DNA from: Gordionus sp. m RMFG-2023
Taxonomy: Eukaryota; Nematomorpha; Gordioida; Chordodea; Parachordodidae
NCBI RefSeq assembly: GCF_954871325.1
Contig: NC_088775.1
Span: 16,345,561-16,409,560 of the forward strand
Direction: 5' to 3'
Length of the DNA: 64,000 nucleotides
The notes beneath the pieces are model-generated. The model did no database searches. It saw nothing but the letters and a program-made list of their open reading frames with translations, and was not told the origin of the DNA. The position numbers and the translations under genes are program-made. The number at the start of each line of letters is the position of its first letter. Position 1 is the first letter of the stretch. Positions 38,301 to 50,300 of this stretch are shown here, one piece after another.

Positions 38301-41300
38301 CCCTCTGGATGTCTCTGATATTTATATATAAAATAATAATGAGCAAAATTGAATGTATAAATAATATTATTTAAAATAAAAATGTATCGAATATGCAACA
38401 ATTTCTAAATATCGCTAATTAACTAACAAGGTTACGTAGTAATTAATTACCAAATTACAATTCATTTTTTTTAAATTAGTTTAAAAAAAGAATAATTAAT
38501 TAAATCACAACCACATTAATAATTACTTTTCACAGATTTAATTTTTTTTTTATGGCAGATCTATAAAGAAAAATTCTCAGTTGGATCTGAAATTATGTTG
38601 TCTTAAATCATCGGTAAGCCCAAAACATTGTTCACTGCAATGCTATTTTAGCTGAGCCCAATATATTTCATTTTTTGATAAAAAATTTTTGGCACAAAGA
38701 GTAAAACAAAAGTGATGATTGGTGGGGAAAATCTAAAGATGGAGGAATCCAGTAAGTGGCCTTGTGGTGTATGTGGGAAAGGAGTTGCTAGAAATTCTAT
38801 CCAATGCACCAGATGCCAGAAATGGGTACATAAAAGATGTAGCGGGAAAAAAGGCAGTTTGATGTTAGAAAGAATGACCTTTATTTGTAGAACATGCATG
38901 AAAGGGACACATAATATTGATAACCTAAAAAATGGTGGTCTGGATAATGGCAATGGGTTAACCCTTGAAAAAGTGGATAAGTTTTGTTATTTAGGTGACA
39001 TGCTAAACGCAGATGGTGGTGTAGATTATGCCGTTGTTGCAAGGATCAGACAAGCTTGAAAGAAGTTCAGAGAGATGTCGTCTATTCTTACAAATAAAAA
39101 AGTTTCTCTGAAATTAAAGGGGAAAGTTTACGTAAGCTGTGTGAGGAGTTGTTTAGTTTATGGCGGTGAAACATGGGCAATGAAAGACTCACGAAGCCAA
39201 ATTAGAAAGAACAGAGATGAGGATGGTTAGATGGATGTGTGGGGTATCTCTGAGAGAGAAAAACTAGCAAGGAATTGCGAGCAAGATTAGGTATAGAAAT
39301 GATTAGTATGGTATTGCGACGAAATAGACTAAGATGGTTTGGGCATGTGGAACGTATGACAGGTGACTGGGTAAAGAGATGCACAATGATGGAAATAGGA
39401 GGATCAAGACCTAGAGGAAGACCCAAGATGACGTGGACAAATGTGATAGCGGCGGATATGAGAAGAATGAATCTTACAAGTATTGATGCTCAGGACCGTC
39501 AAAAATGGAAAAGAAAAATCAGAGGGAAAACTGGCCTACCCGGGTAAACCTGGAAATCGCCATAAAACGGAGAAGTAAAGATTCCATTTTTAATATAATT
39601 TTCAAATTTATAAAACAGTTATTTATTGAATACAATTCATTTATTCAGTGTCTCTAAAAATGTTTTTACTGGTAGAAATTGATACAAACTTTGAAAATGT
39701 TTTTTTGTTAAATCAAAATAATATTTAATATAGATATTAATTTGTATTGCTATTTTTAATATAGATTTGTTAAATATTAATAAACTATAAGATATCCCAT
39801 CAAAAAATGACAGCTCAATCAGAAATTTCCCATTTATTTAATGGATGAATCAGAAATGTACCTATATTTTGATGAGAGAGTGATTGAGAAATTAGCCATT
39901 ATTTTGATGAAGTATTTTGTTATTATAAATCAGCTGCAATAGCAAAATTTCAGATCTGGTCAGCTTCAGATCTCTGATCTAAATATATCCACGAAAAATA
40001 TTCAAATTTTTCTAATCGATAATAAGATTTTTATATTTTAGAGTCCTTTTTTAAAAAAAATAATAGCTGAAATGAGGAATTCCTTAAATATTCCCAATTT
40101 TTAACGATTTAGAGTAGGAAAAAAAATTCATATATAATTAGGCAAAATCCCATCGTAATAGCAAAATGAAAAAAATTGTTTGATCAAAAACAATTTTAAT
40201 AAGTATAAATAAAAAATGGCACGATTATATTTAAAAAAAAAATTTCCTCGAGTTTTTATAATAAAAAATTTATTTACTAAGCATTGTAGGTGGTTTGCCC
40301 CCTTTGTTTATCTCGTAGATGTAAACATTTTTACAAGATTGGTGTTCCGTTATGATAGCCAATTTATTTCCCTTAGGTTCGGGTTGAAAATTCAATATTT
40401 TATCTTTTAAAAATAAAAATAATGATTCACAAAAGTTGGCAATAATTTTATTTATATAAGTTTTTTTAGCATCTAAATAAAATATATACAAAAGTAGAAG
40501 AAAAAAAATCAAGAAATGTAAGAAGATCCATCCTAGATATTCGTGAATGAATATATAAAACATATTTCGAGGGACATCTAAATAAAATATATACAAAAGT
40601 AGAAGAAAAAAAAATCAAGAAATGTAAGAAGATGCCACCCTAGATAATCGTGAATGAATATATAAAACATATTTTGAGGGATATCTTCTGAAAAAGATAT
40701 GGTTCCCTTCCTACCCAAAACTTTGACGAGTTTAAATTAAAAGCGATTATTGCATTATATAATGTTCTATAGAAACGTATATATTATGTTATCAATACCA
40801 GACTTTACAAATTAAAAAAAACTATAAACTAAATAAATCATCTAAAGTTGGAAAAATAAAAAAAAAGAATCTAAGCGCTAGTAGCATCACTAGAGGGGGA
40901 GGGGCGCGTGGAGGCTCGAATACCCTGAAAAAATTATTTTCTAAATCTAAAAATTTATTGAGGATAAAATCTTAATCGAGCCGTTTTTAAAAATCGACCC
41001 AAATGTAACCCCAGTAAAATATGCATATATTTAAAGAATTATTACTTTTAAATTCAATCGTATCCTTAGGAATTTCGGATTCGCGTAGGTGAAATATTTC
41101 GAAAACATATGTTATGCCCTTTTTTATACCATATTATTTGTAATATAAAAAAATTATTGCATATATCAATCAGTTAAAAATATAATAATATTCGAGAAAT
41201 TGGATAATTTTTGTTAAGGCCGTGTCCTAAATCAAAAAAATAATTTCGCAAAAGTTTTGCGAAATGCACAACATGTCCCGAATCATACATTTATTTTCAA

Positions 41301-44300
41301 TTTTAAATTGTTGATATGCATGATATACTATTTCTCTATTTTATATTATTTGAAGATACGACTGAGTCTAGAAGAAGGCATAGATTTTTAGAAGGACGGT
41401 ATATATGATATGATTTATATTATATGTATTAATTCTAGAGATCAAGGAATTTTTAGAACATTTGATAGTATTCCTTCATATCCTGACAAATTTCGTCAGA
41501 TGTTCCATATGCATGTGGAAACATTTAATTACATTCTTACAAAATTGGAATCTATAGACACCACTATAGTTATACATAAAAATTCTATCAGTATGAAGCA
41601 TAGACTATATATAACACTCATGTATGATGATTATTTTTTTATATAATATCTATATATTTATAGATATTTGACAACTGGTATGAGCTTTAGAAAAATAGCT
41701 TTATATGCTAAGATTGGCAAAACATCAGTAAGTACAATAGTTACATCAACTTGTAGATTAATATGGATTGGTCTTCAACCCAAGCATCTCTGTTTACCAA
41801 CAGTTGAACAGATGCTTGAAATTTCAGCAGAATATTTCAGGAAATCAGGTTTTCCTCATATAATAGGATCTATTGATGGAAAACATGTTAAAATAAAACA
41901 ACCTAAAAAAAGTGGTTCCACATTTTATAATTATAAAAAATACAACTCCATTGTCATTCAAGGTATTTCAGATGATAAAGCTAGGTAATTATATATTTTC
42001 TAAATTTTAATTCTTTTCTAGATTCATGTTGATTGAAGTTGGCTTTCCTGGGTCTATCTCAGATAGAAGTATCTTTTCAAAGAGCCTATTTTATGAAGGA
42101 ATGATCAATAAAATCATCAAGATACCCAATCCAAATTTTTTTACCATCTACAGATATTATAGCACCTTATGTATTTGTAGGTGATGATGCTTATCCCCTA
42201 TTGGATTTTATTATGAAACCCTACAAAACTAATTTGAATGATAATAAATCAACTTTCAATACTAAATTATCAAAAGCCAGAGTATCAATAGAGAGATGCT
42301 TTGGCATCATGAGTGCCAAATTCAGACATCTTTACAAACCTTCAGAAACAAATATTACAAACACTATACAAATAGTTAAGGCTGACTGCCTTTTGCATAA
42401 TATTATAATAGATCTTGAGGGAAATCATAGCACAGATATAAATCATGAACAATACCCAATACTCAATTTTACCCAATCTCAGTTCCAGCGATGGACTGAA
42501 AGCTCTAATAATATTAGAGAAACTTTTAATTTATTTGTAAATAATTATATGTAAAATTTTTGTACACATTAATTTTTGATTCCCATAATCTTATATTTCT
42601 TAATTCCCATAACCTTATATCTCTTATGAATGTTTTCATTTGTCAAAGTAATATAATTTATTTATAAATATTCAATAAAAAGTGCAAATAAAAGTGTTGT
42701 TTTGATTACATTATATAAGTAAGTTATTTCTAATTAATTTAATGAGTAAGACAAATGACTAAATTTCAATAATTTTTATTATAAATAAATATACAAAATA
42801 TGTTTAACATATTATGGTATTAAAAATTAAGATATAAATATGTATAAATTAATTAAAAAAATACAGTATAAACTAAACTAACATTGTTGTTATAAATTTT
42901 AATTTAAAATCAAAAATTTCTTTATCAGTCATAATATTAAATTGAGCTTGATATGATTTGAAAAAACCCATAATATTATGGGGATCATCTCCTTGGGATG
43001 TATGTTTGGCAGCAAAACCTATTTTAAAAATTAATAATTATTAAATATATAAATGTACCCCTAAATATCTCCATTTTTTCATCTTCATACTTCTTAGATT
43101 TTTTAGCTTTAGATTTAGGAGTATCTAAATTCTTCCTCTTTGAGCTACATGGATTAATATTTTCTTTATTAAAAGAATTGTCTAACTATAATTAAATTAA
43201 TAATATATACATAAAATTAATTTAACCTCTAAAATTTCTTATATATCAGTAGGATTAACAATATCAGTTAAAAGATCATGTGTATTTAACTCGTAATCCT
43301 AATATATAGTTCATTATATACATTTCATGTTATAATACCTGTGATGATGTTTGTACATTCACCACATCTTGGATATTTTGTTCATAATCCTAAAATATTG
43401 TTATTATATAATTATAATTTCATGTTATAATACCTGTGATGATGTTTGTACATTCACCACATCTTGGATATTTTGTTCATAATCCTAAAATATTGTTATT
43501 ATATAATTATAATTTCATGTTATAATACATGTGAAGATATTTGATCCAAACTAAAACTTGCCTCTGCATTCTTACAAATATCTTCCACATTTTCTTTTAG
43601 CCAAAAATAATCTTCTATAAATTTCAAGTGCCTACTGCTTATCATAGCAGCGCCAGAACCTATATAAAATTAAATTATAATATATTTAATAATATCATAC
43701 CTGATTTTTTTGAAAGGGAATAAAATTTATTAAATTTTGACTTTATAGCTGTGAACTTTTTTTTTATTTGCTCATAGTTTAATTCATATATCTTCCCTAT
43801 CTCTTCCCATTTTATTTTACTTGCTGCAGTGTCTTTATATTTGAGGTCCCTATTACACCAAAGAAATCTATGAGGCCTTATTTTTTCCATCAAATTAGAT
43901 TCATTCGCTATCTTTTCGCACAAATTACAAAAGTTTAAAGAAAAAAAGATTAAAGTTTTACGAATCGTAAAATTTGTAAGAATCGTGTAATATGCGCAAA
44001 ATCGAAAAAATCATTTAGGCCAACATTTTAATTTTCCGTTTAAAATGGCTTATATTATTTTTTTCGTTAAACTCGCGCAAATTGCGCGAGATTATTTTTA
44101 TGCAATTTTTTATATTTAGGACATAGCCAAATAAAAAAACCGCAGGGCCGGGCAAATAATTTTGGAGCCCAGACTGGACCTAAAATAAATTTTTTCTAAC
44201 CGAATTAGGATTCGAAATAATAATAAACCTAGGCTCTATCTAATCAACCAGTATAAAATATCACATGGTATATTTATTTAAACATTCATTCGCTTTTAGC

Positions 44301-47300
44301 ATTTTTCGACAAAGTAATTTGCTGTACAGAAAACTCGTTTTAGGCTATGTCCTAAATATCAAAAATTGCATAAAAATAATCTCGCGCAATTTGCGCGAGT
44401 TTAACGAAAAAAAATATAAGCCATTTTAAACGGAAAATTAAAATGTTGGCCTAAATGATTTTTTCCATTTTGCGCATATTACACGATTTTTACAAATTTT
44501 ACGATTCGTAAAACTTTAATCTTTTTTTCTTTAAACTTTTGTAATTTGTGCGAAAAGATGGCGAATGAATCTAATTTGATGGAAAAAATAAGGCCTCATA
44601 GATTTCTTTGGTGTAATAGCGACCTCAAATATAGGGACACCGCAGCAAGTAAAATAAAATGGGAAGAGATAGGGAAGATATATGAATTAAACTATGAGCA
44701 AATAAAAAAAAGTTCACAGCTATAAAGTCAAAATTTAATAAATTTTATTCCCTTTCAAAAAAATCAGGTATGATATTATTAAATATATTATAATTTAATT
44801 TTATATAGGTTCTGGTGCTGCTATGATAAGCAGTAGGCACTTGAAATTTATAGAAGATTATTTTTGGCTAAAAGAAAATGTGGAAGATATTTGTAAGAAT
44901 GCAGAGGCAAGTTTTAGTTTGGATCAAATATCTTCACATGTATTATAACATGAAATTATAATTATATAATAACAATATTTTAGGATTATGAACAAAATAT
45001 CCAAGATGTGGTGAATGTACAAACATCATCACAGGTATTATAACATGAAATTATAATTATATAATAACAATATTTTAGGATTATGAACAACGTATCCAAG
45101 ATGTGGTGAATGTACAAACATCATCACAGGTATTATAACATGAAATGTATATAATGAACTATATATTAGGATTACGAGTTAAATACACATGATCTTTTAA
45201 CTGATATTGTTAATCCTACTGATATATATGAGAAAGAAATTTTAGAGGTTAAATTAATTTTATGTATATGTTATTAATTTAATTATAGTTAGACAATTCT
45301 TTTAATAAAGAAAATATTAATCCATGTAGCTCAAAGAGGAAGAATTTAGATACTCCTAAATCTAAAGCTAAAAAATCTAAGTATGAAGATGAAAAAATGG
45401 AGATATTTAGGGGTACATTTATATATTTAATAATTATTAATTTTTAAAATAGGTTTTGCTGCCAAACATACATCCCAAGGAGATGATCCCCATAATATTA
45501 TGGGTTTTTTCAAATCATATCAAGCTCAATTTAATATTATGACTGATAAAGAAATTTTTGATTTTAAATTAAAATTTATAACAACAATGTTAGTTTAGTT
45601 TATACTGTATTTTTTTAATTAATTTATACATATTTATATCTTAATTTTTAATACCATAATATGTTAAACATATTTTGTATATTTATTTATAATAAAAATT
45701 ATTGAAATTTAGTCATTTGTCTTACTCATTAAATTAATTAGAAATAACTTACTTATATAATGTAATCAAAACAACACTTTTATTTGCACTTTTTATTGAA
45801 TATTTATAAATAAATTATATTACTTTGACAAATGAAAACATTCATAAGAGATATAAGGTTATGGGAATTAAGAAATATAAGATTATGGGAATCAAAAATT
45901 AATGTGTACAAAAATTTTACATATAATTATTTACAAATAAATTAAAAGTTTCTCTAATATTATTAGAGCTTTCAGTCCATCGCTGGAACTGAGATTGGGT
46001 AAAATTGAGTATTGGGTATTGTTCATGATTTATATCTGTGCTATGATTTCCCTCAAGATCTATTATAATATTATGCAAAAGGCAGTCAGCCTTAACTATT
46101 TGTATAGTGTTTGTAATATTTGTTTCTGAAGGTTTGTAAAGATGTCTGAATTTGGCACTCATGATGCCAAAGCATCTCTCTATTGATACTCTGGCTTTTG
46201 ATAATTTAGTATTGAAAGTTGATTTATTATCATTCAAATTAGTTTTGTAGGGTTTCATAATAAAATCCAATAGGGGATAAGCATCATCACCTACAAATAC
46301 ATAAGGTGCTATAATATCTGTAGATGGTAAAAAAATTTGGATTGGGTATCTTGATGATTTTATTGATCATTCCTTCATAAAATAGGCTCTTTGAAAAGAT
46401 ACTTCTATCTGAGATAGACCCAGGAAAGCCAACTTCAATCAACATGAATCTAGAAAAGAATTAAAATTTAGAAAATATATAATTACCTAGCTTTATCATC
46501 TGAAATACCTTGAATGACAATGGAGTTGTATTTTTTATAATTATAAAATGTGGAACCACTTTTTTTAGGTTGTTTTATTTTAACATGTTTTCCATCAATA
46601 GATCCTATTATATGAGGAAAACCTGATTTCCTGAAATATTCTGCTGAAATTTCAAGCATCTGTTCAACTGTTGGTAAACAGAGATGCTTGGGTTGAAGAC
46701 CAATCCATATTAATCTACAAGTTGATGTAACTATTGTACTTACTGATGTTTTGCCAATCTTAGCATATAAAGCTATTTTTCTAAAGCTCATACCAGTTGT
46801 CAAATATCTATAAATATATAGATATTATATAAAAAAATAATCATCATACATGAGTGTTATATATAGTCTATGCTTCATACTGATAGAATTTTTATGTATA
46901 ACTATAGTGGTGTCTATAGATTCCAATTTTGTAAGAATGTAATTAAATGTTTCCACATGCATATGGAACATCTGACGAAATTTGTCAGGATATGAAGGAA
47001 TACTATCAAATGTTCTAAAAATTCCTTGATCTCTAGAATTAATACATATAATATAAATCATATCATATATACCGTCCTTCTAAAAATCTATGCCTTCTTC
47101 TAGACTCAGTCGTATCTTCAAATAATATAAAATAGAGAAATAGTATATCATGCATATCAAACAATTTAAAATTGAAAATAAATGTATGATTCGGGACATG
47201 TTTCGTAGCTCGCAAAACTCGCTAAAGTTGTGCATTTCGCAAAACTTTTGCGAAATTATTTTTTTGATTTAGGACACGGCCTTAATAAAAATTATTTAAT

Positions 47301-50300
47301 ATTTAATATATATATATAAATATCATCTATGGATGATATCAAGTAAAATATATAAAAAAAACATGTTTGAGCATTCCCCTAAATATCTTTGAATATTTTT
47401 TCTTTTAAGGAGCATTTTAAACTCTGCTTTTAATGATATTATTTAATTCTAATTAATAAATAAAAAACAATACACAGATAGATAGTGGACAATCTAAAAT
47501 TTTTGCTACGTAAAATAAATATGGGCACACTCAGGCACATACTCATTCTTCTATCTTATATGATGTTGAACATTATTTTGGTATCAAAAAAATTCGAATG
47601 CAACTGAAGGAATAACACGTTCGGTAAAGTCATCTTTTATTAGTGAATAGAGGTTCCATGAAACTTTTCTCATAATTGGAGATATCAATTATTCTTTAGT
47701 CTTGATCTTGGCCATTCTACCAACAATAAACATGTCGCTAATAGTTGGAGGGGGGGGGGAGGAGTATCAACAACACCACCCTGAAATATTTTTTTGAGCA
47801 AAACGTGTAAGAACTAAAATATCAAGATAGGCTTGGCGAGGTTCATTGGTTCAAGACTCCAATTTCAAAGATATATTTGCCTCGCCTTATCTCTTATTAT
47901 CCTTGTGGTAAAAAAGATTTAATTTTTTTTAAAGTTTTACCGAATATTTGATTATGTTATCGTTCCCTTTCTTCTTTTTAGCATATCTCTCACTGAACAC
48001 CGTCAAGTAATAATCCCCCCAGAGCATTTTGCAATTTGTCACCGTGCCAAGGGTGGAACTGGGCCGGCATTCGATTTTATCGGGTATGCTTATGATGAAT
48101 AGCTTGGCCGGGATCTCCTTCTCTTCCCGAACCCAATAGGAAAGTATATTGCTGGATGGGCACCATTCGAAATCCCTAAATTTTTTGCAAGATTGAGGAT
48201 GGGTAAAAAAATGGAGTATATTATATTTTTATTTGTGACGGTTGTTATTGAACGTCAACCAAAATCGGTTTCGATCGCTCCACATAAAAAATAAATTAAA
48301 GTAGTCAGTTGCTTTTATAGCGTATTTAGGACTAGATATTCTATAAATATATATTTTTTAAACATATAAATGAATCTTACACTATATCCTTGATGATCAT
48401 CGGATTTTTGTCTATGAGCGAAAATTTCTAAAGAAAAGAAATAATTACTTTATAGATACGAAACATTTTTAAAATTTTATTAGGAAAAGAATGTAAAATA
48501 CAGATGAAAGATTTAGCCTCTGACCTGATCTTTATAAATTATCATCTACAATTCTATGTACTCTAAAGGGTACGCTATTATTAATTCTTTCCACATTTTT
48601 GCGATCGTTTAAATGTAATTTTGCTTAATAAATTTTAAAGGGGAATTTCCCAACCCCTTCTCTCTCTTTCTCTATGCTTGGCCTATTCTTCAAAAACATT
48701 CTTTTAAAGAAATCGAATAATTTACATTGAGTAATTATATAAATCATTTGTTCAAATAGAATAGCAAATTATTCCATGTTTAAACGAATCGAATAAAAAT
48801 AATTCGTTATTCGATTAACATTCATTTTTGAACCAACTATAGGGCCACATTTATAGTAAACGCGTTAGACGTTATTTAACGCAGTGTTATTAACAAAAGC
48901 CAATAAATAAGTAAAATTTATAAATATGGAGGGTTTTGATTATAACGTTATGATAAAATTTGAAAAATATTATGTTGAGACGTATTTTTCAAAAATTATT
49001 AATGCTATGAAGAATCAGCTGTGATTTCGATAATGTTAAATAAAGCAACGCTTGAACTTAAAGCGTTTACTATTATTAGAATCTTTTATTCTCACAAGTA
49101 AAATATTTTTATGTAGAAATAAAATAATATTTTATAAAACATATTATTTACGGTTGTATTGTAAACGCACAATTTATCCGGACCCGAAATGCGCGCAAAA
49201 TATGATCCATCAAAACTCCATCTGTAATTATTTTGCATTTTTTGTTATATAGAAAACATTAATAATTTTTAATGAAAGAATTAGCGTCAACGGGATTAGT
49301 AAGCCCTACAAAAAAATACGAAAATATTATGGTCATTGACACGAAAGGAAAATATCGAATGATCCTATCCCTAACCATCGATCGATCCTACACCAAAATC
49401 CTCTAGCGGATCTGAACTCAAGCTTATAAAATTCTGGTCCCATTTTTTATCGGTTTCGGATTTACAAATATTTTATCCGGCTGGGTCGGTACAGAATTTC
49501 ATTCTTAAAAAAAAGAACTCACTTATAAATAAAAAATTTAAGTATTAATTTTTTTTTGATAATTTATTTTAGTATATCCAGCAATAGAATAAGTATAATT
49601 AATCGACAGTATTAAAATATTTTTATTCATTTAGAGACGATTATTTGTGTCGAAACCTACTTGAGTTTTATTAATTCCGCATGTTTTAAACTAGGGTAGT
49701 GAACCCAAATTATGATTCAAAAATTATAAATTTTTTAGTTTGACAGTTTGAGACCCCGGGCCAAACAGAGACCAATTTATGGATAACCCATTGAACCCGG
49801 GGTAATATAAATTCGGGGCGGGTTCTGACCTGTTTCAGAAATGTCTTTAAAAAAATCTTCGAATGTCAAATCGATCAACAATTTGATTGACTCTTTTTAT
49901 AAAAAAAATTGATGAAACTTGGAGAGTTTATTTTATATGTTGCAATATTTATATAAATCAAAATGTTTTCACAATGTTTAAACTTTAGATCAATTGAATC
50001 TGGAGTTATGTGACTCTCAAAGTCCAACATAGATGCGATCTCGGGTTTAAAAATCCCAAATTACTAGATATATATTTGGTTCAAATTGAAAGCCTGATTA
50101 AAAAATCTTTAAATATTTTTTTTGCCCTAAAAAACTTTTTCATAATATTAAAGATTATTGTTTTAAAGATCAAAAAATTTACAAAAAACATTTAGAATTT
50201 TAGGTTTTTTTCACATATCAACCTTTATTTTTTATTTCGTCTTATAATTATAGTTGGGTAATAGGTAAATGCCTGCTAGTGTTGTTAATGGCTCTATTTT

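Larger units (their letters stand above)
41218..44128 (+). mobile_element. PIF/Harbinger element, copy 1, in eIF3b intron 10
   Basis: Ends GGCCGTGTCCTAAAT and ATTTAGGACATAGCC, with TAA on the left and AAA on the right (a decayed 3-bp duplication). It encodes the usual two genes convergently: a spliced DDE transposase on the plus strand and a spliced MADF-domain protein on the minus strand. At 2.9 kb it is full length. Almost identical in inverted orientation to the copy at 44343-47281, from which it differs by a few substitutions and small indels, including the loss of about 25 bp near the left end. Confidence 0.92.
44343..47281 (-). mobile_element. PIF/Harbinger element, copy 2, in eIF3b intron 10
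   Basis: Flanked by exact TTA on both sides (44340-44342, 47282-47284), the preferred target duplication of this superfamily. Ends GGCTATGTCCTAAAT and ATTTAGGACACGGCC. Gene content is as in copy 1 but inverted. Its separate TTA duplication argues for independent transposition rather than a simple inverted duplication of the region. Confidence 0.93.

Noticed and set aside
38648-38953. Minus-strand 101-codon frame
   Set aside because: Opposite-strand shadow of the LINE PHD-finger region.
40216-40410. Plus-strand 64-codon frame
   Set aside because: Antisense shadow of eIF3b exon 12.
44129-44342. Simple inverted duplication of the region as the origin of the Harbinger pair
   Set aside because: Copy 2 has its own exact TTA duplication and the flanks do not mirror each other, which favours separate transposition.
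49052-49252. Plus-strand 66-codon frame
   Set aside because: Antisense shadow over eIF3b exon 8.
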